DNA of 64,000 nt, taken from Rhodopirellula sp. SM50. Lineage in GTDB: Bacteria; Planctomycetota; Planctomycetia; Pirellulales; Pirellulaceae. The position numbers were made by a program, and so were the translations under genes. The notes under the pieces were generated by a model. It was given only the letters and a program-made list of their open reading frames with translations. It was not told the origin of the DNA and made no database searches. The stretch is taken from positions 50,662 through 114,661 of the forward strand of contig NZ_NTFY01000067.1 of NCBI RefSeq assembly GCF_002289565.1, read 5' to 3'. Positions 39,298 through 48,520 of this stretch are shown here, in pieces (within the stretch, counting starts at the first letter, position 1; each line of letters begins with the position of its first letter).

Positions 39298-40374
39298 ATG
39301 ACGATTCGCCACCGATCCATCCTTTCGGTTTTCTTTTCCCTGGCTGTCATCACAACGACTTCGGCTGACGCGCAAACCAGTTGGGTCTCGGCCGAACGAA
39401 GCGACGCTTTGTCCGCCGCCCATCATTTGGGGATCGCCAAGCCCGCCGACCCCGATCGTGTCGTCGGGCATGACGCTTGCGTGAAATGCCACGCGTCGGA
39501 AGTCAAGGTTTGGCAGACGACGCCGCACGCGATGACGTTTGACCAATTGCATCGCAAACCCGAAGCCAAGCAAATCGCATCGAAGTTGGGTCTGCGTTCG
39601 ATCAAGCACTCCGGTCGCTGTGTCGCGTGTCACTACACCCAGCAATCTGACGCCGCTGGCCAGCCCGGTTCCGACGCGGCGCATCACGTCGTTGCCGGCG
39701 TCTCGTGTGAATCGTGTCACGGTGCCGCCAAAGACTGGCTAGACTTGCATCACCACTACGGCGGCGAAACCGTCACGCGTTTGACGGAGTCTGCCGAGCA
39801 CCGTGCCGAACGAATCACGCAAAGTGTTCGAGCAGGGATGCGCAACCCCGCAAACGTGTATCTGGTCGCGCAAAGCTGTCTGCGCTGCCATACCACCGCG
39901 GACGAAGAATTGGTCAACGTCGGCGGTCATTCCGCCGGGTCGCTGGACTTTGAGTTCGTCTCGTGGAGCCAAGGGACGATCCGGCACAACTTTGTTCACA
40001 GTGACGGCAAGCACAACGCGACCCGATCACGCGAGCAGTTGCGCGTGATGTTTGTCGCCGGAATGATCGCCGAACTCGAAGCATCGCTGCGGGCGACCGC
40101 GGTTGCGACCCAGAAAGCGACCTTCGCCATGACCGTCGCACAACGCGCCAGTCGTGCGTCGAAACGACTGCAAAGCGTTGCGGCCAAGGTCCAGGAACCG
40201 ATCCTGGATCAAATCCTGAAGGTCGTCGCAGGCGTCAAACTCAAACTGAACAATGAAGCCGAGTTGACCGCCGCGGCGGATCAGATCGCCACGCTCGGCT
40301 ACCGCTTCGCCGCCGAGTGCGACGGCCAGGGACTCGCCAACCTGGACCCGTTCATCCCAACGGCCCGCAAGTAA
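39298..40374 (+). CDS. Secreted tetrahaem cytochrome c (c554-like)
   Basis: The ATG at 39298 begins a signal peptide (MTIRHRSILSVFFSLAVITT ending SADAQ). Four CxxCH haem-binding sites follow: CVKCHA, CVACHY, CESCHG and CLRCHT, with additional His residues (TPHAMTFDQLH, HHHYGGETV) available as axial ligands. Spacing and order resemble the cytochrome c554 / multihaem nitrite- and hydroxylamine-related group that carries electrons in the periplasm. The C-terminal 130 residues are helical without haem motifs (LRATAVATQKATFAMTVAQR, KVVAGVKLKLNNEAELTAAA). It is transcribed divergently from the pseudokinase gene, and no oxidoreductase partner lies in the window. Confidence 0.9.
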   Translation: MTIRHRSILSVFFSLAVITTTSADAQTSWVSAERSDALSAAHHLGIAKPADPDRVVGHDACVKCHASEVKVWQTTPHAMTFDQLHRKPEAKQIASKLGLRSIKHSGRCVACHYTQQSDAAGQPGSDAAHHVVAGVSCESCHGAAKDWLDLHHHYGGETVTRLTESAEHRAERITQSVRAGMRNPANVYLVAQSCLRCHTTADEELVNVGGHSAGSLDFEFVSWSQGTIRHNFVHSDGKHNATRSREQLRVMFVAGMIAELEASLRATAVATQKATFAMTVAQRASRASKRLQSVAAKVQEPILDQILKVVAGVKLKLNNEAELTAAADQIATLGYRFAAECDGQGLANLDPFIPTARK

Positions 40375-40379
40375 CCCCG

Positions 40380-40790
40380 AGGCCCAAGCCTCCAGCTTGT
40401 AGGTCACGCTGTGCGTGACGGATGGCTACCTCGCTAAAAGTGGCCTAAGCTTCCAGCTTGCATGAAAGTGGCGTAAGCTTCCAGCTTGCGTCCCGGCAAG
40501 CTTCAGCTTGCCCCCTACCCCACGCCAAGCTAAAGCTTGCGGAGCGGCAAGCTGGAAGCGTGCCCCACTTCAAGCTGGAAGCGTGCCCCACTTCAAGCTG
40601 CAAAGTGGCCCAAGCGAAAGCTTGCCCCCCTACCCCACGCCAAGCTAAAGCTTGCGGAGCGGCAAGCTGGAAGCGTGCCCCACTTCAAGCTGCAAAGTGG
40701 CCCAAGCGAAAGCTTGCCCCCTACCCCACGCCAAGCTAAAGCTTGCGAAGCGGCAAGCTGGAAGCGTGCCCCACCTCAGGCATGCACAGC
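40380..40790. repeat. Complex tandem array of family A and derived repeats
   Basis: Two family A units (about 40437-40492) lead into a degenerate array. The segment cctaccccacgccaagctaa agcttgcgragcggcaagct ggaagcgtgccccac recurs at 40514, 40629 and 40720, with intervals of 115 and 91 bp because internal subunits are gained or lost. It fills the whole gap between the cytochrome gene and scpA and looks like a variable-number locus. Confidence 0.93.
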
Positions 40791-40795
40791 ATGCC

Positions 40796-41602
40796 CTACC
40801 TCGGCTGGCTGGGCAGGTTGGTGGCGATGATGCCGTCGTTGCCGTAGTTGTCGACTTCGTTGACGGCCAGGTCCTCGCTGTAGTCCCCGGTCTTGACGAT
40901 CACGATGTCGCCGGCTTCGTCTTCTTCCACCGCCGCACCGTGGTGCCGCGTCAGTTCCAACGTGGCGAGGAACCAGCCGATCAGGGCCGACTTGTGGATG
41001 CCGCCTTCGACCAGATCCATCAACGGCACGCGCGGCCGCGCCGCGAGGTGTGTGTGGATCTTTTGCATGTAAACGTGGATCGGGGTGTCGTCGTAGATGA
41101 CTTCGGTTTGCGGGGGGCCGGCGGATTCACGCATGATCCGTCCGAAGGCGCTGACTAAGTCCCAGATCTCCAAATCGGCGATCGGTTGATCGCCCGGGTC
41201 GATCCGACGTCGCGGCAGGTCATCACTCATCCGTTGGTAACGCTGTTGCCAGCGGCCCGCCATTTCATCCAGCACCGCCGCCGCGTCCCGGATCTCCTTG
41301 TACTGCAGCAGCCGTTCGACCAGCTCGGATTGCGGGTCTTCGATCTGCTCGTCTTCCTCGTCGGATTCAACCGTTTGGGGAAGCACCGCCTGGCTTTTTA
41401 ATTCGACCAGGATGCTGGCCAGTTCCAGAAAGTCGCCGATGTCGGCCAGGTCCAATTCCTGGAGCAGTTCCAGGTAGTCGCTGTATTGATCGATCACCTT
41501 GGAAAGTGAGACCTCCATCAAGCTGACCTCCTGGCGTCGCGCCAGGTACAGGAGCAAGTCGATGGGACCGTTGTAGATAGCGAGTTCGACGCGGAATGGC
41601 AT
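40796..41602 (-). CDS. scpA: Segregation and condensation protein A
   Basis: ScpA is the kleisin that links SMC heads during chromosome condensation. The 268-residue product starts with the highly conserved FRVELAIYNGPIDLLLYLAR and VSLSKVIDQYSDYLELLQEL, then DIGDFLELASILVELKSQAV. The acidic middle (ESDEEDEQIEDPQ) and C-terminal winged-helix region (PLMDLVEGGIHKSALIGWFL, ATLELTRHH) are also typical. It is the third gene of a minus-strand run with mqnA and mqnC (14 bp gap). No scpB or smc is in the window. Confidence 0.95.
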   Translation of the reverse strand: MPFRVELAIYNGPIDLLLYLARRQEVSLMEVSLSKVIDQYSDYLELLQELDLADIGDFLELASILVELKSQAVLPQTVESDEEDEQIEDPQSELVERLLQYKEIRDAAAVLDEMAGRWQQRYQRMSDDLPRRRIDPGDQPIADLEIWDLVSAFGRIMRESAGPPQTEVIYDDTPIHVYMQKIHTHLAARPRVPLMDLVEGGIHKSALIGWFLATLELTRHHGAAVEEDEAGDIVIVKTGDYSEDLAVNEVDNYGNDGIIATNLPSQPR

Positions 41603-41616
41603 GGACTCAGTTTAGC

Positions 41617-42750
41617 CTAAACCGCCAGTTGGACCAAATCTTTCCGCCCCGTGTGGCCGTCCGCCTGGATCGCCTTCTGTTCCAACTCCTCGTCGACGAG
41701 GTTGTAAAACACGTCTCGTTGGCGCGGTTGGAATCCCAATTCTTCGATCGCCTGACGAATTTGGGTCAACGACATGAAGTGGACAGTTCCGGCTTCGGCG
41801 ACGACGTTCTCTTCAATCATCAAGCTGCCCATGTCGTTGGCGCCGAACAGCATCGCCAATTGACCCATCTTCAAACCCTGCGTCACCCAGCTGCTTTGGA
41901 TGTTGGCAATGTTGTCCAGGAACAAGCGGGAAACGGCTTGGGTCTTGAGGTATTCAAACGATCCTGACGTCGGGATGTGGCTCATGTCGGTGTTGTCCGG
42001 CTGGAACGTCCAGCAGATGAAGGCCGTGAATCCACCGGTTTCATCCTGCAGGTCGCGGATCCGCTCGAGGTGCTCGATCCGCTCGGCCAAGGTTTCAACA
42101 TGACCGAACATCATCGTCGCGGTGCTGATCCCGCCCAGCTTGTGCCAGGCCCGCATCACGTTGAGCCAATTGTCCGAGTCGACTTTGCCCCGAGTCAGTT
42201 CGTTGCGGACGCGGTCGACCAGGATTTCAGCACCTCCGCCGGGAATGCTCCCCAAGCCGGCCGCTTTCAGCCGCGACAGAACCTCTTCGATCGGCAGGTT
42301 GTTCACCTTGGTGAAATGGTACAGCTCGGGCGGGCTGAACCCGTGGATGTTCACCGACGGGAACGCCGACTTGATGTCCGAGAGTAACTCTTCGTACCAA
42401 TCGAGTTTGAACTTCGGGTGCAAACCGCCTTGCATCAAGATTTGGTTGCCGCCGACCGCCACCGTCTCTTCGACTTTGCGGAGCAGTTCCTCTCGCGGCA
42501 GCACATAGCCTTCGTCGCTCTTGGGGCCGCGATAAAACGCGCAGAAGTGACAGACGGCGGTGCAGATGTTGGTGTAGTTGATGTTCCGATCGACGTTGTA
42601 AGTTCGATACGGTTCGGGGTGCAACCGCCGCGAGACCTTGTCGGCGGCCGCACCGATGGCCGCCAGGTCGTGGCTTTCCAACAGCGTTAAACCTTCCGAT
42701 GCCGAAAGTCGCTCGCCGGCAACCGCTTTGTCCAGGATGTCCGTGATCAT
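41617..42750 (-). CDS. mqnC: Cyclic dehypoxanthine futalosine synthase (radical SAM)
   Basis: MqnC cyclises dehypoxanthine futalosine in the futalosine route to menaquinone. The 377-residue protein carries the radical-SAM cluster motif with Cys63, Cys67 and Cys70 (NYTNICTAVCHFCAFYR), and the MqnC-type start VDRNINYTN. Further family parts are GGNQILMQGGLHPKFKLDWY, EVLSRLKAAGLGSIPGGGAE, MMFGHVETLAERIEHLERIR and GANDMGSLMIEENVVAEAG. The tail QPRQRDVFYNLVDE is also conserved. Its start overlaps the mqnA stop by 4 bp (ATGA), so the two pathway steps are co-translated. Confidence 0.95.
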   Translation of the reverse strand: MITDILDKAVAGERLSASEGLTLLESHDLAAIGAAADKVSRRLHPEPYRTYNVDRNINYTNICTAVCHFCAFYRGPKSDEGYVLPREELLRKVEETVAVGGNQILMQGGLHPKFKLDWYEELLSDIKSAFPSVNIHGFSPPELYHFTKVNNLPIEEVLSRLKAAGLGSIPGGGAEILVDRVRNELTRGKVDSDNWLNVMRAWHKLGGISTATMMFGHVETLAERIEHLERIRDLQDETGGFTAFICWTFQPDNTDMSHIPTSGSFEYLKTQAVSRLFLDNIANIQSSWVTQGLKMGQLAMLFGANDMGSLMIEENVVAEAGTVHFMSLTQIRQAIEELGFQPRQRDVFYNLVDEELEQKAIQADGHTGRKDLVQLAV

Positions 42751-43538
42751 GATTCTTCAATCGATTCAGTAGTTTTCGTGTCGAGCAATCCGAGTGCTTC
42801 GCAACCGTCGCGGAATCGCCGCAGTCCAGCGCGTTCGGATTCACCCAGTTGAAAGTGAAGGTTCTCGGCAAAATAGCGATACAGGTCTTCGTTCGTCAGC
42901 CCGTGTGCCGCCGCATGGGTCCGGGCAATCGATTCCATCGCTTCCACACCGGCGTCGCGACAACGCTGCAGGATGTCGACCAGATCATCGGTGTCGATGC
43001 CGGGTCTGGCCACCCACATGGCGAAAACGAAGGGGGTTTCGGTGTAGCGGCACCAGCGGTCCCCGAGGTCCCAAATCTCATTGTAGACCCCCCGCTCGGG
43101 ATGCATCGCACGGTCTCCGATGATCAGCACGGCGTCGGCGTCGACCGATTCGGGTGACTGCTCCATCGACAGAACCGTCGTTTCGGGTTTCAGCCCGTGC
43201 ATCTGCCACAATAACACGCGTACCATCGCCGCGCTGGTGCGACTGCCTTCGTCCAACGCTAACCGTTTGATCTGCTTGACGGGCACGCGGCTGACCAACC
43301 GCACGCTCCATACCGGCCCGCGGCAGGCGATCGCGGCGTCGGAGACGATTTGATAACCGTCGCCGCGAAAGTACTCGACCGAGGGGATCAGCGCGACGTC
43401 TAATTCACCGCTGCGCAGCTGACTGGCCAATCGGCTGGGCAAGTTCAACGTCAACGAGTCACCGGGTCCCAGGGCTTCTTTGAGCCCGTGGATCAACGGT
43501 TTGGTGTTCAAGTACGAAACGGCGCCGAGGCGAGTCAT
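42747..43538 (-). CDS. mqnA: Chorismate dehydratase (futalosine pathway)
   Basis: MqnA dehydrates chorismate to 3-enolpyruvyl-benzoate, the first step of the futalosine menaquinone pathway. The ATG at 43538 (MTRLGAVSYLNTKPLIHGL) gives the usual 263-residue protein; the frame is open to 43610 without protein character. Conserved parts are GAVSYLNTKPL, LDVALIPSVEYFR, ADAVLIIGDRAM, YNEIWDLGDRWCRYTETPFV and FAMWVARPG. It overlaps mqnC by 4 bp and is followed by scpA. The other pathway genes (mqnB, mqnD, mqnE) are elsewhere. Confidence 0.95.
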   Translation of the reverse strand: MTRLGAVSYLNTKPLIHGLKEALGPGDSLTLNLPSRLASQLRSGELDVALIPSVEYFRGDGYQIVSDAAIACRGPVWSVRLVSRVPVKQIKRLALDEGSRTSAAMVRVLLWQMHGLKPETTVLSMEQSPESVDADAVLIIGDRAMHPERGVYNEIWDLGDRWCRYTETPFVFAMWVARPGIDTDDLVDILQRCRDAGVEAMESIARTHAAAHGLTNEDLYRYFAENLHFQLGESERAGLRRFRDGCEALGLLDTKTTESIEES

Positions 43539-43653
43539 GATTCCGACCGAATTGCAGTGGTGACGACGCGAAACGGTAACCTGACCGCAACCGCGTCGCG
43601 AGCGCAACACCTTAGCCGATCCACCGCCGTTCGCCGAGGTCGTGTCGTTTGAA

Positions 43654-43720
43654 AGTCACCCTTCTGGCAGGAGGGTCGAGCGAAGCGAGGGGAGGTCGAC
43701 TCTCCCAGGGGGCATCGTCC
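43654..43720. repeat. Family E fragment
   Basis: The sequence agtcacccttctggcaggag ggtcgagcgaagcgagggga ggtcga matches 61901-61949 closely and is the reverse complement of the ctcgaccctccctgcca end of the longer copies at 711 and 31487. Confidence 0.85.
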
Positions 43721-43770
43721 AAGGTCCGCTGTGGCTTCGGTACGTCTTTCCCCGTGTCCGCCCGCCAAGA

Positions 43771-44451
43771 TCATGGTGTCGACAGATCAAACGGACAGGC
43801 CGATTCGACTTCGATCAGGCGGCCGTTGGACGGGTCGTGAAATTCTAAGCGATGGGCGTGCAGCAGGATGCGAGGGGTGTGCTGTTTCGCCGCTCCGCCC
43901 TGCGCCGCACCGTAGGTTTCATCACCGACGATCGGGTGGCCGCGTGAGGCGGTTTGCAGACGCAGCTGGTGCATGCGTCCGGTGATCGGATTCAGTTCCA
44001 ACAGGGTGCGATCGGCGGCAAGGTCCAGCGAGAGCGTTTTGAGGACGGTGCTGGCCAGCTTGGCACCGGGGGCGGCTTCGTCACAGACCTCCGCCCGCGG
44101 TTGGTCGTTCATCTTGCGAATGAAATCGTCCCATTGCTGAGGGCCCGTTTGCCCCACGTTGCATTGTCCTTCGACCACCGCGAGGTACTGCTTGCGAGTT
44201 TTGCGGCTTGCGAACTGGGCGGAAAGAAGTCGGGCGGCTTTTTTCGTCAGTGCGACCAAGATCACGCCACTGACGAACCGATCCAATCGGTGTGGAAAGG
44301 AGAGGTAGCCATCGGGGCGTGCGAGTTGACGATGCAGTCGGCTTTCCAGACTATCGATTCCCGCGGGCGCTTGCGTCGATAGCCCGGCCGGCTTGTTGAC
44401 CGCCAGCATCAGATCGCTCTGCCAAAGCAATTCAATGTCCGGGTCAGCCAT
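43771..44451 (-). CDS. RluA-family pseudouridine synthase
   Basis: The 226-residue protein has the catalytic motif FPHRLDRFVSGVILVALTKK (Asp in HRLD), the preceding VNKPAGLSTQAP that opens the fold, the KTRKQYLAVVEG strand, and the closing NPITGRMHQLRLQTASRGHP, IVGDETYG. It isomerises uridine to pseudouridine in rRNA or tRNA. There is no S4 domain and the protein is near the short end of the family, so it resembles TruC/RluC catalytic cores. The target RNA cannot be told. It is transcribed alone. Confidence 0.92.
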   Translation of the reverse strand: MADPDIELLWQSDLMLAVNKPAGLSTQAPAGIDSLESRLHRQLARPDGYLSFPHRLDRFVSGVILVALTKKAARLLSAQFASRKTRKQYLAVVEGQCNVGQTGPQQWDDFIRKMNDQPRAEVCDEAAPGAKLASTVLKTLSLDLAADRTLLELNPITGRMHQLRLQTASRGHPIVGDETYGAAQGGAAKQHTPRILLHAHRLEFHDPSNGRLIEVESACPFDLSTP

Positions 44452-44978
44452 CAGTGATCGAATCCGTCATGGGTAAGTGCGTCGACAGAGATTCAGCGAT
44501 GCAGGTGCATCGCACGTGGTGGATCAAGCGAACTGTCGCGTTGGTTTCGGAAAAGTGGGATAGGCTTCCAGCCTGTCATTTCAGCATCAGCGATGCTGTG
44601 AAGCCAATTGAACCGGTTGATGCACCGCAAACACAAAACGTTGATCCGCGCGTGTCACTTTCAGCGCATAAAAAAACGAGAGATCCCGGCCACGACAAAG
44701 AGAAGTTTTAATCGAAATCGCAACTTCGCTTCGTACACGAATCTCTCGCTCAATGAAGTTGTACGCGTTGTCGCACATCAGTCAAGAGCGACTGGTGCGA
44801 TCGGATTAAAAAAAATGAAGCGTTTGTGAGCTGATTTCAACGACAATCTTGGACTTCCAACATCACTTCACGGTGCGCCGCGCGCGTGGGCGGCGCGCAA
44901 CCGGTTAACCTTTATGACGGTGGTTCCGTTTGAACGTTACCGACCGCCCAAACACTTCCTGCTAACAGCCAACGCGAC
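44452..44978. other. Gene-free region, lower GC, with one family H repeat and a GC-rich hairpin
   Basis: The 30-bp family H repeat lies at 44555-44584. The stretch 44640-44870 is noticeably richer in A and T than the rest of the window (runs such as gcataaaaaaacgagag and ttaaaaaaaatgaagcg). A strong hairpin (gcgccgcgcgcgtgggcggc gcgc) lies at about 44875-44899, just before the next gene's leader. No coding frame is convincing. A small RNA or promoter region is possible but not shown. Confidence 0.6.
44555..44584. repeat. Family H repeat, copy 2
   Basis: Identical over 30 bp to 21391-21420. Confidence 0.9.
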
Positions 44979-46400
44979 ATGCAACCGGCTATCGATCTTT
45001 CCGAAACATCGCACTTGCACTTCGTTACCGGAACGCTTGCCCAGCATGCGGTCCGCGAGATCGTCGACGCGCTCGCCGGGCGGCATGCGTTTGACTATTC
45101 GATCGGTGTCATGCCGATCACCGTCGCTGCGTTGATGACCCCAAAATGGCTCGCGCGCAAGCTGGATTTACCCAAGCAAACGACTCATTTGATCGTGCCG
45201 GGGTTTTGCGAATCTGGAATCGAAACGTTGCGCACCCAGGTCGCGGCCGAAGTCGTTGTCGGACCGAATGATTGTCGCGACATGGCGGAACTGTTTGGTG
45301 AATCACGTTCCGAAATCGACCTCAGTCGCTATGACATCGAGATCATCGCGGAGATCAATCATGTCCCCAGGCTGACCCGGGACGAATTTTTGACCATTGC
45401 ATTGCAACTGATGCGTGACGGTGCGGATCGAATTGATGTCGGGTGTGATCCGACCGCACGCTTTGAATCGATTGCGGACTACATCGGCGCGCTGGTCTCG
45501 CAAGGCATCCCCGTTTCGGTCGATACGTTTGACCCTTGGGAAGCGGAAGCGGCTTGTCGTGCCGGTGCATCGCTGGTGCTGAGTGTGAATTCTCAGAATC
45601 GTGAGCATGCGCAGCGCTGGGGCGCGGAGGTTGTCGTGATTCCTGATTCACCGTCCGATCTCAGCAGCCTGGATGAAACGATCGAGTATTTGTCGCAGCG
45701 GAACGTGCCGATGCGATTGGACCCGATTTTGGAGCCGATTGGTTCGGGGTTGGCGGCCAGCATTGTGCGTTATTCAGAGGTGCGGCGGCGTTATCCCGAG
45801 TTGCCGATGATGATGGGGATCGGCAACGTGACGGAATTGACCGACGCCGATTCGGCCGGCATCAACGCGGTGCTGTTGGGGATCTGTCAGGAGCTGGGAA
45901 TTCAAAGTGTCCTGACCACCCAGGTGATCAACTGGGCGCGTTCTTCGGTGCGTGAGTGCGACCATGCTCGACGCCTCGTGCATGCGGCGGTCCGAAACGG
46001 CATTCCTCCCAAGAATTTGTCCGACGAATTGGTGCTGCTGCGGGATCGAAGGCTGCGTTCCTTTCCGTTGGACACTCTGGAGGGGCTTTCCCAGGCCATC
46101 AAAGACAATAACTATCGTCTGTTCGCCCAGGATGATGCGATCCATTTGGTCTCGCGTCAGCTGTATCTTCGCGAGCAGGACCCGTTTTTGCTGTTCGAGA
46201 GGCTGCTCAACGAGCCGATTGCTGACAATGTGGACCGTGGGCACGCGTTTTATCTGGGCTACGAAATGGCCAAAGCGTCGATCGCGTTGACCTTAGGAAA
46301 GCAGTATGAGCAAGATCGCGCACTTGATTGGGGGTTTCTGACCCGCCGCGAGGATCTGCACCGGCTCGCTCGCAGCCGCCGCCATCGCAAAGAGCCATAA
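44979..46400 (+). CDS. Dihydropteroate-synthase-like protein (DUF6513/methanopterin type)
   Basis: The 473-residue protein has an N-terminal domain of about 125 residues (HLHFVTGTLAQHAVREIVDA, DYSIGVMPITVAALMTPKWL, THLIVPGFCESGIETLRTQV) followed by a DHPS-like TIM barrel. The barrel shows EIIAEINHVPRLTRDEF, DGADRIDVGCDPTARFESIA, VPVSVDTFDPWEAEAACRAG-type strands and LVLSVNSQN. Proteins of this form (archaeal MJ0107/MJ0301-like, in the bacterial methanopterin gene set) are thought to act in tetrahydromethanopterin synthesis rather than folate synthesis. Planctomycetes are known to carry the H4MPT-linked C1 pathway. No other gene of that set is in the window. The exact reaction is inferred. Confidence 0.8.
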   Translation: MQPAIDLSETSHLHFVTGTLAQHAVREIVDALAGRHAFDYSIGVMPITVAALMTPKWLARKLDLPKQTTHLIVPGFCESGIETLRTQVAAEVVVGPNDCRDMAELFGESRSEIDLSRYDIEIIAEINHVPRLTRDEFLTIALQLMRDGADRIDVGCDPTARFESIADYIGALVSQGIPVSVDTFDPWEAEAACRAGASLVLSVNSQNREHAQRWGAEVVVIPDSPSDLSSLDETIEYLSQRNVPMRLDPILEPIGSGLAASIVRYSEVRRRYPELPMMMGIGNVTELTDADSAGINAVLLGICQELGIQSVLTTQVINWARSSVRECDHARRLVHAAVRNGIPPKNLSDELVLLRDRRLRSFPLDTLEGLSQAIKDNNYRLFAQDDAIHLVSRQLYLREQDPFLLFERLLNEPIADNVDRGHAFYLGYEMAKASIALTLGKQYEQDRALDWGFLTRREDLHRLARSRRHRKEP

Positions 46401-46574
46401 TTGCATTCACCCGCAACTGCGGGATTTGGGACCAACTCTCGCCTTTTGAATTTGGGCGGGCCGTGTAGACTGTAGTGTCCAAATGTAGCCGGCCGGTCAA
46501 GACGGAGAGACCTGCATCACGCTGCGTTTGATTTTGCCCTCTCGCTATTCGTAAAACGACGGACCGTCGCGACG

Positions 46575-47696
46575 ATGGAATCCACCACACGCTTCGAACC
46601 CAATCCAACGGTTACTTTTCGGGGCACCGTCAACACCAGCGGTGACGCGAAACTCGTTCATTGGTATGACCACCTGATCGAACGACAGAAGGTCAGTTGG
46701 ACGGGGCACCATCACATGCTTCGTCTGCTCGGCCGTGGCGGCCAGGGCGAGGTCTATCTGACGGAGTATCGCGGGACCGACGGGTTCACGGTCCCGGTCG
46801 CGATGAAAGTGTTCTCCCCCGAGCACTACCAAAGCGCCCGCGCCTACGACGAGGCGATGCGGCGGATCGCCACGATCGCATCCAAAGTCGCCTTGATTCA
46901 GCACGACAACCTGCTGGCGGTGCAAAACTTCTTCGAACGTCACCGCATCCGCATCATGATGATGGAATGGGTCGACGGCTATGACCTTCGCCAGCTGCTC
47001 GCACCCAGTTGCCTGAAACTGTTGGGCCAGCATTTGGACAACCGCCGGTTCAAATACATCAACGATGTGATCATCACCAAGGGACCCGACCATTCGCGTT
47101 TCAAAGCCGGCATCGCCGTGGCCATCATGCGTGAGTGCTTGGCGGCACTGGCGGCGCTGCACCGCGAAGGCATCGTGCATGGCGACGTCAAACCCGCTAA
47201 CATCATGCTCAAACGCAGCGGCCACACCAAGCTGATCGATTTGGGTTCGGCGATCGAATACAAGAATCCGCCCCGCGAACGCGAATGCACTCCGATGTAC
47301 GCGGCTCCGGAAATCTTGGAAAACGAATTGGCGACCCCACGCAGTGACCTGGCAAGTGTCGGCTACGTGTTGATCGAACTGCTCAGCGGACGAAACATTT
47401 TTGCGGGCAAAGAAAGCCTGCGTGATCTGGTGGAAGCCAAACTCGCGTTGCCCTCGCGACTGGAAGAAGTGTTGCCGGCGGACATCAGTCGTAACGAATT
47501 GTTGATGAACTTTCTGGTCGGATTGATCTCGCCCGACCCGAATTTGCGATTCCCCAATGCCGAAGCCGCCGAGCATGTCGATACCGGTGCGGCGGCATTT
47601 CACCGACAATTGGTCATCGGTGACATGTCGACTGAATACAACAATGATATCCGGCTCTGGCTGGAAGAACTCCGACGACTCGAAATCGAATTGTGA
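46575..47696 (+). CDS. Hanks-type Ser/Thr protein kinase
   Basis: The 373-residue kinase has a full set of catalytic motifs: glycine-rich loop LLGRGGQGEVYL (residues 51-62), ATP Lys78 (VAMKVF), catalytic loop HREGIVHGDVKPANIML with Asp204, and a metal site KLIDLGSAIE with Asp222 (DLG in place of DFG). An activation segment CTPMYAAPEI and a C-lobe (ASVGYVLIELLSGRNIF) follow. No membrane span or extra sensor domain is present, so it is cytoplasmic. Its stop overlaps the GTG start of the next gene by 4 bp, so the phosphatase-like protein downstream is co-made and may be functionally linked. Confidence 0.93.
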   Translation: MESTTRFEPNPTVTFRGTVNTSGDAKLVHWYDHLIERQKVSWTGHHHMLRLLGRGGQGEVYLTEYRGTDGFTVPVAMKVFSPEHYQSARAYDEAMRRIATIASKVALIQHDNLLAVQNFFERHRIRIMMMEWVDGYDLRQLLAPSCLKLLGQHLDNRRFKYINDVIITKGPDHSRFKAGIAVAIMRECLAALAALHREGIVHGDVKPANIMLKRSGHTKLIDLGSAIEYKNPPRERECTPMYAAPEILENELATPRSDLASVGYVLIELLSGRNIFAGKESLRDLVEAKLALPSRLEEVLPADISRNELLMNFLVGLISPDPNLRFPNAEAAEHVDTGAAAFHRQLVIGDMSTEYNNDIRLWLEELRRLEIEL

Positions 47697-48493
47697 ATCA
47701 AGAACACTTGGACCTGGCGATCAAGGCCGCACAGGCTGGCGCCGTGGAACTGTTGAGCCGATGGGAAAACCGAACCGTTTCCGAAAAGGCTCCCAAAGAT
47801 CTCGTCACCGATGCGGATCTGGCATCACAGAAAGCGATTCGCCAGATCCTGATGGATGCCTTCGGCGGCTATGCGTTCGTGGGTGAAGAAGAGGGCGAAA
47901 ACGATCCGCCCGCGGCGGTTCGCGAGGGTGACGCCGATGCGCCGCCGTGCTGGGTCGTCGATCCGCTCGATGGAACCGTCAACTACGTTCATCGACTGCA
48001 ATCGTTCGCCGTTTCGATCGGTCTGTACCACGCCGGCAAGATGCGTTTGGGGGTGATCCTCGATCCCGTCTCCAACGAACTCTTCTCCGCCATCGATGGC
48101 GCCGGCGCGCACCTCAACGGGCGGCCGATTCGGGCCAGTGATTGCGAAGACCTGTCTCAGGCGCTGGTCGCGTGCAGTTTTCCCGCCGGCGTCAAAGCGG
48201 ATTCACCAGAGGTCGCTCGATTCGTCAAAGTCCTCGAACGCTGCCGCTCGCTCCGCCGACTCGGCTCCTGTGCACTCAACATGTGCTACGTCGCCGCCGG
48301 ACGTCTGGACGGCTATTGGGCGACTAACGTCTGCCCCTGGGATTCCGCCGCCGGTACCGTCATCGCTCGCGAGGCCGGGGCGCAACTGACCGCCTATGAC
48401 GGATCCGAACTGGACGACTGGTTGCCAAAATTCTGTGTCACCGCGACCAAGCCGATGCACAAAACCATGGTCAGTCTGCTCAGCAAGGATTGA
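47693..48493 (+). CDS. Inositol-monophosphatase-family protein
   Basis: The 266-residue protein starts at GTG 47693 inside the kinase gene's end. Family motifs are LVTDADLASQKAIRQIL, FVGEEEGEND (metal Glu), WVVDPLDGTVNYVHRLQSFA (the DPxDGTxN metal site) and NVCPWDSAAGTVIAREAGAQ (third metal Asp). It hydrolyses a small phosphate ester such as inositol phosphate, fructose-1,6-bisphosphate or PAP, in the cytoplasm. All three metal sites are visible. The substrate cannot be told from sequence. Coupling to the kinase gene is positional only. Confidence 0.92.
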   Translation: MNQEHLDLAIKAAQAGAVELLSRWENRTVSEKAPKDLVTDADLASQKAIRQILMDAFGGYAFVGEEEGENDPPAAVREGDADAPPCWVVDPLDGTVNYVHRLQSFAVSIGLYHAGKMRLGVILDPVSNELFSAIDGAGAHLNGRPIRASDCEDLSQALVACSFPAGVKADSPEVARFVKVLERCRSLRRLGSCALNMCYVAAGRLDGYWATNVCPWDSAAGTVIAREAGAQLTAYDGSELDDWLPKFCVTATKPMHKTMVSLLSKD

Positions 48494-48520
48494 TCGGATT
48501 GTGAATCCCGGGAGACCGAA

